Shown: positions 8,051 through 17,840 of the stretch, in pieces
Layout: each line of letters begins with the position of its first letter
How positions within the stretch are numbered: the first letter of the stretch is position 1
DNA from: Mitsuaria sp. 7
GTDB lineage: Bacteria; Pseudomonadota; Gammaproteobacteria; Burkholderiales; Burkholderiaceae_C
Direction of reading: 5' to 3'
Assembly: GCF_001653795.1 (NCBI RefSeq)
Contig: NZ_CP011514.1
Location: 5,700,727-5,764,726 of the forward strand
DNA length: 64,000 nt
Position numbers and translations under genes: made by a program
Notes under the pieces: generated by a model
What the model saw: only the letters and a program-made list of their open reading frames with translations
Databases searched by the model: none
Told to the model about the DNA's origin: nothing

Positions 8051-9298
8051 TCACTTGAAGAACCAGTACCCCACGAGGATCGCGCCCACCAGGCCGACGA
8101 CGTCGGCCAGCAGCCCGCAGGTCAGCGCGTAGCGCGTCTTCTTGATGTTGACGCTGCCGAAGTAGACGGCCAGCACGTAGAAGGTGGTCTCGGTCGAGCC
8201 CTGGATGATCGCGGCGAGCTTGCCCTCGAAGCTGTCGACGCCGTAGGTCTTGAGCACGTCCACCATCAGCCCGCGCGCCCCGCTGCCCGACAGCGTCTTC
8301 ATCAGCCCGACCGGCAGCGCCGGGACGAAGTCGGTCGGCAGACCCAACGCGCCCACGCCGGCGGCGATGCCGCGCACGACGAATTCCATGCAGCCCGTTG
8401 TGCGGAACACCGAGATCGCCACCAGGATCGCGATCAGGTAGGGAATGATCTGCACCGCGACGCCGAAGCCTTCCTTGGCGCCTTCGACGAAGGACTCGTA
8501 GACGTTGATCCGGCGCCAGGCGCCGACGGCGATGAACATCACGATGATGGTCAGGATCACGCCGCTGCCCAGCACGCCGATGTACTGCGACATCACTTCC
8601 GGCGGATAGCTGTGCAGCCAGCCGAAGACGGCCGCCATGATCCCGATGAAGCCGCCGACGAACACCAGCACCGGCGCGCTGAACAGGTTGATGCGCTGCA
8701 CCCAGGCCACGGCGATCAGCCCCGACATGAACGAGATGAAGGTCGCGATCAGCGTCGGCAGGAAGATGTCGGCCGCGTTGAACCCGACCAGCCCCTGGTC
8801 CACCGCCATCGCCTGCCGGATCGCGATCACCGTGGTCGGGATCAGCGTGATGCCGGCGGTGTTCAGCACCAGGAACATGACCATCGCGTTGCTGGCGGTG
8901 TCCTTCTGCGGATTGAGCTCCTGCAGCTCCTTCATCGCCTTCAGGCCCAGCGGCGTGGCGGCGTTGTCCAGCCCCAGCATGTTGGCCGAGAAGTTCATGA
9001 CCATCGAGCCGCCCGCCGGATGGCCGCGCGGCACCTCCGGGAAGATGCGGCCGAAGAACGGTCCCATCGCGCGGGCGAACAGCTGGATCACGCCGGCGTT
9101 CTCGCCCACCTTCATCAGGCCCAGCCACAGGCTCATCACGCCGACCAGGCCGAGCGAGATGTCGAAGCCGGTCTTGGCCGTGTCGAAGATGCCGGACAGC
9201 ACCTGCGTGAAGATCGTCAGGTCGCCCTGGACCAGCCGCGCCAGCGCGACCGCGAAGCCGATCAGGAAGAACCCGATCCAGATGAAGTTGAGCACCAT
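8051..9298 (-). CDS. SpmA/SpmB-like fused nucleoside-recognition membrane protein
   Basis: 415-residue polytopic membrane protein with about ten hydrophobic segments and two nucleoside-recognition (Gate) domains, one in each half. The first half contains NFSANMLGLDNAATPLG and the second GSTETTFYVLAVYFGS, which are the SpmA and SpmB signatures. A single-chain SpmA-SpmB fusion is common in non-sporulating Gram-negatives. The transported substrate is unknown; nucleosides are suggested only by the domain name. The gene is flanked by the two pseudoprotease genes and convergent with the first (24 bp between stops), but nothing else links them. ATG 9298 opens directly on the first membrane helix. 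Confidence 0.8.
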   Translation of the reverse strand: MVLNFIWIGFFLIGFAVALARLVQGDLTIFTQVLSGIFDTAKTGFDISLGLVGVMSLWLGLMKVGENAGVIQLFARAMGPFFGRIFPEVPRGHPAGGSMVMNFSANMLGLDNAATPLGLKAMKELQELNPQKDTASNAMVMFLVLNTAGITLIPTTVIAIRQAMAVDQGLVGFNAADIFLPTLIATFISFMSGLIAVAWVQRINLFSAPVLVFVGGFIGIMAAVFGWLHSYPPEVMSQYIGVLGSGVILTIIVMFIAVGAWRRINVYESFVEGAKEGFGVAVQIIPYLIAILVAISVFRTTGCMEFVVRGIAAGVGALGLPTDFVPALPVGLMKTLSGSGARGLMVDVLKTYGVDSFEGKLAAIIQGSTETTFYVLAVYFGSVNIKKTRYALTCGLLADVVGLVGAILVGYWFFK

Positions 9299-9540
9299 GG
9301 GCGCGCATTATTCCGGCCGCGCGCACGCCCGGCCGCGGCGACTGGGGATTGCGAGCATCACGGTGTGGGGGCAGGTCATAACTCTTGTCTCGATGCCGCG
9401 CTGACCTGGACCTGTCGCGGATGCCTGAAGAAGGGAGGTCGAGGGCGAGGTCGCCAGGGGTGAAGGTCATTGAGCCGCCCGGCGAGGCAACGAAGAATCG
9501 TTCCTGGCGCCTCGCTGTCAGAGGCGCGAGGAGAGTTGTC

Positions 9541-10878
9541 TTGCAGTTCCGTTGTCGATTTCCGCGCCTGTGGTTGGCGGGTCTGTCCTGGCTGATCGGC
9601 GGCGCCGCTGGCGCGTCGACCCTGCCACCCTGGTTGTTGGGCGATGAGACCTGTTCGGCCACGCTGGTCACGCCGCGTGTCGCCATCTCCAGCTATTACT
9701 GCCTCGGACACGTGCGCCCCCTGCGGCGCACCGATGCTTTCACCATGCGGCAATGGTCGACCGGTGAGGCACTCTCCGGGCAGGTGATGGTCGATCTCAA
9801 CGATGCACCCGTCACCTACGGCGCGATGCCCGGGCGGCAGCTGGCCTTGTTCGTGCTCGATCAGCCGTTGTCGGCCCTGAACGACGGAATGACTCCCTTG
9901 CCCAGCTATCGAGAGGAGACCTGGCTGATCCAGGACCGCGCCGTCTCCCCGACAGACTTGAGCATCCGTGTGCCGCAGCGGCCCCGCCATCGCCCGTCGG
10001 AGGCACGTCCAGCGGCGGAGTTGAACCGGTTCGGCACTTACGTGCAGGTGCGTGACTCGACGAGCGAGATCTACGCCACCCTCGGTGACCGTCCCCTGAC
10101 TTATCGCTCGGTACGCTCGCTACGCGCGGCCGAGCCTCAGCGCTTCGACGTCGGTGACTTTCCACTTCCGCCCGATGACGGGCCGGGCGTCGATCACCTC
10201 GGACGATCGCTCAAGCGCGCGATGAACGGGGAGATCGTTCCGGACCGACTGATCGACGACACCTTGCTGCTCACCGTGGGAACGGCGACGGACGAGATCA
10301 CACGCGTCTGGAGCGCGGCGGGCACGCTCGCCCGGTCGCGGCGCGGCGGACTTCACGTCGAATTCCCATACACGCCGGGCACGAGTGGCGGGGGGCTGCT
10401 GGCGTCGCGCGGGGAACTCCACGACCGGCTTGTCGGCCTGGTCACCAACGATCAGGTCCACCTCCGCTTGAGCGCCTTCTGGCCCGCGATCTATCGCGAA
10501 TTGATGGCGAGGGGGCTGAAGGAGGAGGCGCTGGTCCTGGCGGGTCGTCTGATCGAGCAGCCGTCCGGTGCAGACCGTGCGAGGGAGGCCCGGATCGGTG
10601 ACGTGCGCTTCTACGACAACCCCTACAGCGACCGGGTCGAGTTCTTCCGACGGATATCGTCCGGCGCCGAGGGGACTGCCAGCGTGTTCCCGACCGATGC
10701 CCGCGACAGTGACCAGTGGGCCTACCTCGGGACCGAGCTTCCCTCTCGCAGGGCCGTCGTGCACCCGAACCTGCGGGCGGGCGCCAATCGCTTCGCGGCC
10801 TGGACGCCGACCCCGCCGCTCAGCCCTCTTCCAGGAAGCGCTCCCGCACTTCCAGCACCTGCGGCAGCACGCCGATGA
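9541..10878 (+). CDS. secreted trypsin-fold pseudoprotease with one 52-residue module
   Basis: 445 residues from TTG 9541, chosen because AGGAGAG (9529-9535) sits five bases upstream and the frame then begins with a good signal peptide (about residues 1-25, ending GAAGA-S). An upstream ATG (9421) is possible but would bury the signal sequence. The trypsin core shows C38/C54 (16 apart), SATLVTPRVAI and TSGGGLL. His is replaced by Tyr53 and Asp by Gln100 (QLALFVL), while the Ser position is kept (Ser282), so catalysis is unlikely. A 52-residue module at 350-401 matches the two in the protein at 6762. The last ~20 residues, Pro/Ala-rich, are encoded over the 3' end of the convergent HD-GYP gene (59-bp overlap). 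Confidence 0.6.
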   Translation: MQFRCRFPRLWLAGLSWLIGGAAGASTLPPWLLGDETCSATLVTPRVAISSYYCLGHVRPLRRTDAFTMRQWSTGEALSGQVMVDLNDAPVTYGAMPGRQLALFVLDQPLSALNDGMTPLPSYREETWLIQDRAVSPTDLSIRVPQRPRHRPSEARPAAELNRFGTYVQVRDSTSEIYATLGDRPLTYRSVRSLRAAEPQRFDVGDFPLPPDDGPGVDHLGRSLKRAMNGEIVPDRLIDDTLLLTVGTATDEITRVWSAAGTLARSRRGGLHVEFPYTPGTSGGGLLASRGELHDRLVGLVTNDQVHLRLSAFWPAIYRELMARGLKEEALVLAGRLIEQPSGADRAREARIGDVRFYDNPYSDRVEFFRRISSGAEGTASVFPTDARDSDQWAYLGTELPSRRAVVHPNLRAGANRFAAWTPTPPLSPLPGSAPALPAPAAARR

Positions 10879-11812
10879 AGAGCTCGACCAGCGCCGGATC
10901 GAAGTGCCGGCCGGCCTGCGCGCGCAGGTGCTCGACGGCCTGCTCGATCGGCCACGCCGGCTTGTAGGGCCGGATGCTGGTCAGCGCGTCGAAGACGTCG
11001 GCGATGGCGACGATGCGGGCTTCCTGCGGGATCGCCTCGCCGGCCAGCCCTTCGGGATAACCGCTGCCGTCCCACTTCTCGTGGTGACCCAGCGCGACGC
11101 GGCGCGCCAGGCCCAGCAGTCCGGTCGTCTGGTCGCCGAGGATCTCGGCGCCGATGGCCGGATGGCGGCGCATCACCGTCCATTCGGCCTCGGTCAGCGG
11201 ACCCGGCTTCTGCAGGATGGCGTCGGGGATGCCCAGCTTGCCGACGTCGTGCATCGGCGCGGCGTGCAGCAGGTCGTCCGCCTCCTGGTCGGTCCAGCCG
11301 GCGGCCAGCGCCAGCAACTGGGCGTAGTGGCTCATCCGCACGACGTGCCAGCCGGTCTCGTTGTCCTTGTATTCGGCCGCGCGGCCCAGCCGCTGCACGA
11401 TCTGCAGCCGCGTCTCGCGCAGCTCGTCGACGCGCACCAGCGACAGGTGCGTGCGCACCCGCGCGCGCACGACCGGCGGGCTCACCGGCTTGGCGATGTA
11501 GTCCACCGCGCCGGCTTCGAAACCTTCGGTCTCGTCGCGCGAGTCGGCCAGCGCGGTGACGAAGATCACCGGCGTGCGCTTCGTGCCCGGCTGCGACTTC
11601 AGCACGCGGCAGACGTCGAGGCCCGACATGCCCGGCATCATGATGTCCAGCAGGATCAGCTGCGGGGACTCGGTCTTCGCGAGCTCCAGCGCCTTCTGCC
11701 CGTCGCGCGCGAACAGCAGCCGGTAGTCGTCCTGCAGCACGTGCCGCAGCACCTGCAGGTTGGCGGGCTCGTCGTCGACGAGCAGCAGCTTGGGGCGATG
11801 GTCGGCCATCAT
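10820..11812 (-). CDS. response regulator with HD-GYP c-di-GMP phosphodiesterase domain
   Basis: 330 residues: receiver domain at about 7-120 (LLVDDEP, phospho-acceptor Asp in LILLDIMMPG, Lys in IAKP), a short linker, then HD-GYP with HDVGKLGIP and HHEKWDGSGYPEGL. The HD metal ligands and the GYP tripeptide are intact, so it should hydrolyse c-di-GMP. ATG 11812 (or 11809) follows four bases after the stop of the upstream MHYT kinase. The two are surely one transcription unit and a likely signalling pair. An in-frame GTG at 11830 would overlap the kinase gene and is less likely. Confidence 0.9.
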   Translation of the reverse strand: MMADHRPKLLLVDDEPANLQVLRHVLQDDYRLLFARDGQKALELAKTESPQLILLDIMMPGMSGLDVCRVLKSQPGTKRTPVIFVTALADSRDETEGFEAGAVDYIAKPVSPPVVRARVRTHLSLVRVDELRETRLQIVQRLGRAAEYKDNETGWHVVRMSHYAQLLALAAGWTDQEADDLLHAAPMHDVGKLGIPDAILQKPGPLTEAEWTVMRRHPAIGAEILGDQTTGLLGLARRVALGHHEKWDGSGYPEGLAGEAIPQEARIVAIADVFDALTSIRPYKPAWPIEQAVEHLRAQAGRHFDPALVELFIGVLPQVLEVRERFLEEG

Positions 11813-11816
11813 GGAG

Positions 11817-14800
11817 TCAATCCCGCGCACCGGACGCCGCAGCGGCGGCCGTGCTCAGCTGCGTGCGCAGCGACTGCAGCAGCAGCAGCGCCGCGTCGAA
11901 GTCGAAATCGTCCAGCGCCTGCGTCAGCGGCCCCACGCGGTCCGCGCCGAAGGCGGACCGCAGCGCGGCCAGCGATTCGTCGTCGAGCTCGCTGCGCTTG
12001 AGCGCGGCGGCCAGCCGGTCGATCAGCGTCTTCTTCTCGCGCAGTTCCTGCGCCACGGCGACTGCGGTCGCGGACGGTTCCGCCAAGGGCATGGAGGCGC
12101 TGGCGGCGAAACCGGACGGCGTGCCGTCGAGTTCCGCGACCGCGTCCAGCGTGTTCTGCAGCGCCAGCGCGAGGGTGTCCACGAGCGCCATCAGGTCCTC
12201 CTGCCTGCCGAGCCGGAGCGCCGTCTCGACGGGCTGCGCCGCCGCGAGCAGTCCCGGCATCGCCAGGCTGCCGGCCACGCCGCGCCATCGGTGCACCAGC
12301 CCGCGCATCTCGATCCATTGCCGCGTGTGCGTCAGCTGGTGCAGACGCGCGACGCCTTCGCGCTGTTCCTCGGCGAAGCGGCGCAAGCCGCGCTGCCAGG
12401 CCGTCACGCTGCCCCACAGGCGCAGGCCCTGTTGCCAATCCAACGGGCCCCTGGAAGCATCGGCGATGCGGGCATCGTTCGAGTGGCGCGTCGCCGGCAC
12501 CGGCCCGGCCGAGGCCGGCGAGCGTCCCGGCGTCAAGCCCAGCACGCGGGCGATCTCGGCGAACAGCCGGGCCGGTTCCACCGGCTTGACCGCGAAGCCG
12601 TCCATGCCGGCGGCCAGCGCCGCCTGGCGGTCTTCCTCCAGCACGCTGGCGGTCAGGGCGACGACCGGCGTGTGGCCGCGACCCTGCGCGTGCTCGAAGT
12701 TGCGGATCCGGCGTGTCGCGCCCAGGCCGTCCAGCAAGGGCATGTGCACGTCCATCAGCACGGCGTCGAAGCGCTCGTCCGAGAAGGCCTTCAGCGCCTG
12801 CAACCCGTCCGAGGCCAGAGTGACCTGATGGCCCTCGCGGCCCAGGATGATCTGCAGCAGCTCGCCATTCTGCGCCACGTCGTCCGCCACCAGCAATCGC
12901 AGCGGCGGCAGCGTGACGGCGACCTCGGTCTCATCGGACTCGGCGCGCGACGCGTCGCCCGCCGACAGCGGCAGCCAGACGTGGAAGGTGCTGCCCTGGT
13001 CGACTTCGCTCTCGACGGTGATGCGGCCGCCCATGCGCTCGACCAGCTGGCGCGAGATCGTCGTGCCCAGGCCCGTGCCGCCGAAGCGGCGCGTCGTGGA
13101 GGCGTCCGCCTGCGCGAAGGCGTCGAAGATCCGGTCCAGCCGGTCGGCGGCGATGCCGATGCCGGTGTCGATGACGGCCAGGTGGATCTGTCCGCCCTCC
13201 TGGCGCATGCGCAGCGTGACCATGCCGCGCTCGGTGAACTTGATCGCGTTGCCGACCAGGTTCAGCAACACCTGCTGCACGCGCAGCGGGTCGCCCTTGA
13301 AGAAGCGCGGCTCGGCGCCCGGATAGTCGAGGTACAGCGCCAGGCTCTTGCGCTGCGCCAGCAGCTTCAACGAATTCAGCGCCTGCTCGCAGACGGTGCG
13401 CAGCGAGAAGTCGACGACCTCCAGCTCCATCGCGCCCTTGTCGAGCTTGGCGGTGTCCAGGATGTCGTTGAGCAGCGAGAGCAGCGAACGCGCCGACCCG
13501 CGCACCGTCGTCAGGTGGCGGCGCTGCGAGTCCGCCAGCGTGGTGTCCAGCAGCAGTTCGGTGAAGCCCAGGATGGCGTTCATCGGCGTGCGGATCTCAT
13601 GGCTCATGTTGGCCAGGAAGGCGCTCTTGGCCGCGGCGGCGGACTCCGCGCGTTCCTTGGCCTCCTCGAGCTGGCGCTGCAGGCGCTTGGGTTCGGTGAT
13701 GTCGAGGATCACGCCGTCGATCCACTGCGGCTTGCCGCCCGCGTCGCGCACCGCGCGGCCGCGCTCGGAGACCCAGCGCTCGCCGGCCTCGCGGGTGTGG
13801 ACGCGGTACTCGATCGAGTAGGGCGCGTCCGCGGCGACGGCCGTCTCCACGGCCGCGTTCACGCGCTCCTGGTCGTGGCGGTGGATCAGCGCGGCGAAGT
13901 GCTGGGCGCCGTCCAGGAAGTCCTGCGCGGACCAGCCGGTCAGTTCCTCGACGGCGTCGTTGATCAGCAGCATCGACCAGTTCGCGTCCAGGCGGCAGCG
14001 GAAGGTCACGCCCGGGCTGTTGGCGATGACGGTGCGGTACTTGGTCTCGCTGTCGCGCAGCGCCTGCTCCATCGCCATCATGCGGCGACGTTCGTCCATC
14101 AGGTCGGTGTTGAGGCGACGCAGCGCCAGCAGCCCGTTGGCGCCGGCGGTGATCGCGCTGATGGCCAGCGCCATCACGGTCACGGCCAGCGCGAGCCAGC
14201 CGGCGTTCTCGATGCTCGAATTGCAGGGGCCGTCCCCCAGGCCGACGAAGCGCGCCGCGCCCATCGCCGTGTAATGCATCCCCGCGATGGCGCAGCCCAT
14301 GACGACGCCGCCCAGCGCGATCGCCCAGTGGCGGTGGATCCGGCCGGCCAGGCCGAAGCGGATCCACAGCGCCAGCATCGCCAGCAGCACCGCCACGACG
14401 ATGGAGGCGCCGAACCAGACGGGGTCGTAGCGCAGCGCGACGGACATCTCCATCGCCGCCATGCCGGTGTAGTGCATCGCGCCGATGCCGGCGCCGACGA
14501 GCACGCCGCCGACGATGAGCCGCCACGTCTCCAGTTGATGGCGCGCCAGCAGCGCCAGCGCGACCCAGGACGCGATCAGCGCCGGGACCATGGAGATCGC
14601 GGTGATGTGGGCGTCGAAGGAGATCTGCGCGCAGAGCTGGAAGGCCAGCATGCCGATGAAGTGCATCGACCAGATGCCGCCGCCCAGGGCCAGTGCGCCG
14701 GTGGCCAGGATGGCCTGGCGGCGCCAGCCCTTGGCCGGCTTGGCCACGCCCGCGACCTGCAGCGCCAGCGCCGAGGTCAGCGAGGCGACGACCAGCGACA

Positions 14801-14945
14801 GCAGCACCAGCGACCAGTCGTAGCGGCCGGTGAGCAGCAGCGTCGGGGCGCCGTCGCGGAGCAGGAAGAACTGCGGCAGGACCGCGGAGAGTTCAGGCAC
14901 GGAGGGGGCAGGTCTTGCGCTCGCGCGAGCGCAGGACCAGGGCAT
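11817..14945 (-). CDS. MHYT-domain hybrid sensor histidine kinase
   Basis: About 1042 residues: an MHYT membrane sensor with seven hydrophobic segments and the three motif copies SMHFIGM, AMHYTGM and GMHYTAM. These His/Met clusters are proposed to bind a metal, perhaps Cu, for sensing O2, CO or NO. They are followed by a PAS domain with PAC, HisKA ([11 protein letters not shown]), an ATPase domain, a receiver ([12 protein letters not shown]) and a C-terminal Hpt-like helix with [10 protein letters not shown]. The complete phosphorelay is therefore in one chain. The start is uncertain: ATG 14945 and GTG near 14901 are possible, and neither has a good ribosome site. The HD-GYP regulator downstream is the probable output. 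Confidence 0.85.
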   Translation of the reverse strand: MPWSCARASARPAPSVPELSAVLPQFFLLRDGAPTLLLTGRYDWSLVLLSLVVASLTSALALQVAGVAKPAKGWRRQAILATGALALGGGIWSMHFIGMLAFQLCAQISFDAHITAISMVPALIASWVALALLARHQLETWRLIVGGVLVGAGIGAMHYTGMAAMEMSVALRYDPVWFGASIVVAVLLAMLALWIRFGLAGRIHRHWAIALGGVVMGCAIAGMHYTAMGAARFVGLGDGPCNSSIENAGWLALAVTVMALAISAITAGANGLLALRRLNTDLMDERRRMMAMEQALRDSETKYRTVIANSPGVTFRCRLDANWSMLLINDAVEELTGWSAQDFLDGAQHFAALIHRHDQERVNAAVETAVAADAPYSIEYRVHTREAGERWVSERGRAVRDAGGKPQWIDGVILDITEPKRLQRQLEEAKERAESAAAAKSAFLANMSHEIRTPMNAILGFTELLLDTTLADSQRRHLTTVRGSARSLLSLLNDILDTAKLDKGAMELEVVDFSLRTVCEQALNSLKLLAQRKSLALYLDYPGAEPRFFKGDPLRVQQVLLNLVGNAIKFTERGMVTLRMRQEGGQIHLAVIDTGIGIAADRLDRIFDAFAQADASTTRRFGGTGLGTTISRQLVERMGGRITVESEVDQGSTFHVWLPLSAGDASRAESDETEVAVTLPPLRLLVADDVAQNGELLQIILGREGHQVTLASDGLQALKAFSDERFDAVLMDVHMPLLDGLGATRRIRNFEHAQGRGHTPVVALTASVLEEDRQAALAAGMDGFAVKPVEPARLFAEIARVLGLTPGRSPASAGPVPATRHSNDARIADASRGPLDWQQGLRLWGSVTAWQRGLRRFAEEQREGVARLHQLTHTRQWIEMRGLVHRWRGVAGSLAMPGLLAAAQPVETALRLGRQEDLMALVDTLALALQNTLDAVAELDGTPSGFAASASMPLAEPSATAVAVAQELREKKTLIDRLAAALKRSELDDESLAALRSAFGADRVGPLTQALDDFDFDAALLLLQSLRTQLSTAAAAASGARD

Positions 14946-15022
14946 GGGAGGAGTCCGCCATGGTGCCAAGAAGCGTCGTTCGCTATGCGGCACAAATGCG
15001 CGGGTTCTCCAGCCCAAATGAA

Positions 15023-15046
15023 AGCGCCCCGCGTGTGCGGGGCGCT
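15023..15046 (-). terminator. intrinsic terminator of metQ
   Basis: A perfect 10-bp stem (AGCGCCCCGC / GCGGGGCGCT) with a GTGT loop lies 51 bp past the metQ stop. On the minus strand it is followed by TTTCATTT. This closes the metNIQ transcription unit before the MHYT kinase gene. Confidence 0.75.
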
Positions 15047-15096
15047 CTGCGGCGGATATCGCCCAAACTCGACCGACCTCCCGGTCGGCTTCGCTG

Positions 15097-15879
15097 TCAG
15101 AACGCGGGAACGACCGCGCCCTTGTACTGGGTCTGGATGAACTTCTTCACCGCGTCGGTCTGCAGCGCGGCGGCCAGCTTCTTCACGGCGGGGGCGTTCT
15201 GGTTGTCGTCACGCGTGACCAGCCAGTTGGCGTACGGGGACTCGCCGCCTTCGATCGCCAGCGCGTCCTTGGACGGGTTCAGCTTGGCTTCCAGCGCGTA
15301 GTTCGTGTTGATCAGCGCCAGGTCGACCTGCGGCAGGATGCGCGGCAGCGTGGCGGCCCCGATCTCGCGGAACTTCAGCTTCTTCGGGTTGTCGGCGATG
15401 TCCTTGGTCGTGGACAGGATGTTGGCCTTGTCCTTGAGCTTGATCACGCCGGCCTTGTCCAGCAGCAGCAGCGCGCGGCCGCCGTTGGTCGGGTCGTTCG
15501 GGATCGCGACGGTGCCGCCTTCGGGCAGCGCGGCCAGGGTCTTGTGCTTGGTCGAGTAGGCGCCGAAGGGCTCCACATGCACCGCCGCGACGGCGACCAG
15601 GTGCGTGCCCTTGCCCTTGTTGAACTCGGTCAGATACGGCTTGTGCTGGAAGAAGTTGGCGTCCAGGCGCTTCTCGGCGACCTGCACGTTGGGCTGGACG
15701 TAGTCGGTGAAGACCTTGACCTCGAGTTCCACGCCCTGCCTGGCCAGTTCGGGCTTGATCAGGTTCAGGATCTCGGCATGCGGCACCGCGGTGGCGGCGA
15801 CGGTCAGCTTCTCGGCGGCGGCGGTGCCGGCGGCAGCCAGGGACAGGGCCGCGACGGCGGCGGTGAACAGCTTCTTCAT
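15097..15879 (-). CDS. metQ: methionine ABC transporter substrate-binding protein MetQ
   Basis: 260-residue NlpA/MetQ-family periplasmic protein. A signal peptide (residues 1-22, ending AAAGTAAA) lacks the lipobox Cys found in E. coli MetQ, so it should be soluble rather than lipid-anchored. Typical family stretches are LDANFFQHKPYL, GGTVAIPNDPTNGGRALLLL and ALINTNYAL. It binds methionine for the MetNI importer. It is the third gene of the minus-strand order metN-metI-metQ, 73 bp after metI, and is followed by a strong terminator. Confidence 0.92.
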   Translation of the reverse strand: MKKLFTAAVAALSLAAAGTAAAEKLTVAATAVPHAEILNLIKPELARQGVELEVKVFTDYVQPNVQVAEKRLDANFFQHKPYLTEFNKGKGTHLVAVAAVHVEPFGAYSTKHKTLAALPEGGTVAIPNDPTNGGRALLLLDKAGVIKLKDKANILSTTKDIADNPKKLKFREIGAATLPRILPQVDLALINTNYALEAKLNPSKDALAIEGGESPYANWLVTRDDNQNAPAVKKLAAALQTDAVKKFIQTQYKGAVVPAF

Positions 15880-15952
15880 GGGTAAAACTCCTCTGAGGGA
15901 CGGTGCCGGATGCCTGCTTGGGGCGCCCGGCGATGGAAGGGGGAGGCAGGGT

Positions 15953-16642
15953 TCAGCGATGGGAGACGCGGGCGACGAGCCAGTCTCCGAACATCTGCAG
16001 CAGTTGCACCAGCATCAGCAGCAGCACGACGGTCACGACCATGACCTCGGTCTGGAAGCGCTGGTAGCCGAAGCGGATGGCCAGGTCGCCCAGGCCGCCG
16101 CCGCCGATGACGCCGGACATCGCCGTGTAGCCGACCAGCGTGATCGCGGTGACGGTCAGCGCGGAGACGAGGCCGGGCAGCGCCTCGGGCAGCAGGCCCT
16201 GCCACACGATCTGGCGGGTGCTGGCGCCCATCGCGAGGCCGGCTTCGACGATGCCGCGGTCGACGCCGCGCAGCGCGGTCTCGACCAGGCGGGCCAGGAA
16301 GGGTGTCGCGCCGACGACCAGCGGCGGGATCGCGCCGGCCACGCCCAGCGAGGTGCCGGTGACCAGCAGCGTGAACGGGATGAGGACGATCAGCAGGATC
16401 ACGAAGGGCAGCGAGCGCAGCACGTTCACGACCAGGGACAGCAGCGTGTACACCTTGGGCGAGGACACCAGCCGGTCGCGGTCGAACAGGTAGAGCGCGA
16501 TGCCCAGCGGCAGGCCGAGCAGCGCGGTGAACAGCAGCGAGCCGCCCAGCATCAGCAGCGTGTCGCCGCCGGCGGTGGCGATCTCGGGCCAGTCGATGGC
16601 GCGCAGGGTGTCGAGCAGGGAAGGGGTGGCGGCGAGGCTCAT
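15953..16642 (-). CDS. metI: methionine ABC transporter permease MetI
   Basis: 229-residue permease with five to six membrane helices. The EAA loop [26 protein letters not shown] (split here by residues 135-160) contacts the ATPase MetN. The ATG overlaps the metN stop by four bases (ATGA), giving translational coupling. Length and motifs are normal for MetI. It forms the inner-membrane channel for D/L-methionine. Confidence 0.93.
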   Translation of the reverse strand: MSLAATPSLLDTLRAIDWPEIATAGGDTLLMLGGSLLFTALLGLPLGIALYLFDRDRLVSSPKVYTLLSLVVNVLRSLPFVILLIVLIPFTLLVTGTSLGVAGAIPPLVVGATPFLARLVETALRGVDRGIVEAGLAMGASTRQIVWQGLLPEALPGLVSALTVTAITLVGYTAMSGVIGGGGLGDLAIRFGYQRFQTEVMVVTVVLLLMLVQLLQMFGDWLVARVSHR

Positions 16643-17646
16643 GCGCGCAGCTCCTCGACCTGCACGCCGCGCTCGGCCAGCAGCTGGCGCGCGGCGGCGT
16701 GGTCGCCGCCGCTGACGGCGATCGTCAACTGCCCGTAGGGCTGCTTCTTGATGCGGTCGATGCGGCCGGCCAGGATGCCGAAGTCCAGATTGGCGTGGCG
16801 GGCGACCTCGCCCAGCAGCGGTTCATAGGTGCGTTCGCCGAAGAAGGTCAGGCGCCAGAGGCTGCCCGCGACATGCGCGTAGTCGTCGCGCTGCTCGCCT
16901 TCGTCGACATGTTCCGACGCCAGCACGAAGCGTCTGGCCGTCCCCGAACGGGGGTGGAGGAAGACCTGCGCCACCGGTCCCTGCTCGACGATGCGGCCGG
17001 CTTCGAGCACCGCGACGCGATCGCAGACGCGGCGGACGACATCCATCTCATGCGTGATCAGGACGATGGTCAGCTTCAGCTCGTCGTTGAGCTCGGCCAG
17101 CAGGTCCAGGATCGAGCGCGTGGTCTCGGGATCGAGCGCGCTGGTGGCCTCGTCGCACAACAGCACCTGCGGGTCCAGCGCCAGCGCGCGGGCGATGCCG
17201 ACGCGCTGCTTCTGTCCGCCCGACAGCTGCGCGGGGTACTTGTCCGCCTGGTCGGCGAGACCCACCCGGGCCAGCAGCGCCTGCACGCGCGGAGCGATCC
17301 TGGCCTCGTCCCAGCCGGCGATGCGCAGCGGCCAGGCGACGTTCTGCGCCACGGTGCGCGAGCTCAACAGATTGAAGTGCTGGAAGATCATCGCGATCTT
17401 CTGCCGCGCGGCGCGCAGGCCGGCGGCGTCCAACGCCTGCAGATCCTGGCCGGCCACCGAGACGCGGCCGCTGTCCGGTCGCTCCAGCAGGTTGATCACC
17501 CGCAGCAAGGTGCTCTTGCCCGCGCCCGACGCGCCAATGATGCCGAACACCTCGCCCGATTCGATCTTCAGATCCACGCCCTGGAGCGCCGGAACACGGC
17601 GACCCTCGACGTCATACGATTTGTGCAGGCTTTGGAGTTCGATCAC
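16639..17646 (-). CDS. metN: methionine ABC transporter ATP-binding protein MetN
   Basis: 335 residues from GTG 17646, chosen because the conserved MetN opening ([12 protein letters not shown]) begins there; another GTG at 17679 is possible, and neither has a convincing ribosome site. It has Walker [12 protein letters not shown], signature LSGGQKQR, Walker [13 protein letters not shown] and the H-loop ITHEMD. The C-terminal ACT-like C2 domain (about 250-335) binds methionine and inhibits transport in E. coli MetN. First gene of metNIQ. Confidence 0.93.
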   Translation of the reverse strand: MIELQSLHKSYDVEGRRVPALQGVDLKIESGEVFGIIGASGAGKSTLLRVINLLERPDSGRVSVAGQDLQALDAAGLRAARQKIAMIFQHFNLLSSRTVAQNVAWPLRIAGWDEARIAPRVQALLARVGLADQADKYPAQLSGGQKQRVGIARALALDPQVLLCDEATSALDPETTRSILDLLAELNDELKLTIVLITHEMDVVRRVCDRVAVLEAGRIVEQGPVAQVFLHPRSGTARRFVLASEHVDEGEQRDDYAHVAGSLWRLTFFGERTYEPLLGEVARHANLDFGILAGRIDRIKKQPYGQLTIAVSGGDHAAARQLLAERGVQVEELRA

Positions 17647-17717
17647 GGACAGATGAAGGACGCTAGCGGCAGGTGACACCCGTTGCCGTCGTGCGCCTCT
17701 TTGGGGCGGAAACCGTG

Positions 17718-17760
17718 ATGCTTAGGGATTACCCGGCGTTTGGCAAGCAATCAATGCTTA
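17718..17760. promoter_or_regulatory. two direct ATGCTTA repeats upstream of metNIQ
   Basis: ATGCTTA occurs at 17718-17724 and again at 17754-17760, 36 bp apart, in the short A/T-richer stretch before metN. On the metN strand both read TAAGCAT. They could be regulator half-sites for the methionine transporter; the spacing is compatible with binding on one helix face. I see no S-box or other methionine riboswitch fold. Function is inference only. Confidence 0.3.
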
Positions 17761-17840
17761 TATGCATATGCCGAGGTGGGGAATCTGCTGAATTCGAATA
17801 ACGGAAAGAGCGTCTTCTCCACGCCGGACCTCGGTCGGAC

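Noticed and set aside
6428..9463. 1011-residue plus-strand frame and a 986-residue minus-strand frame over the same region
   Set aside because: Both cross genes with recognisable domains in other frames; they have no domains of their own and antisense-type composition.
11760..15140. 1126-residue plus-strand reading frame opposite the MHYT kinase
   Set aside because: Composition is dominated by Arg, Gln, His and Gly, as expected for the antisense of a GC-rich gene, and the opposite strand encodes a clear multi-domain kinase.
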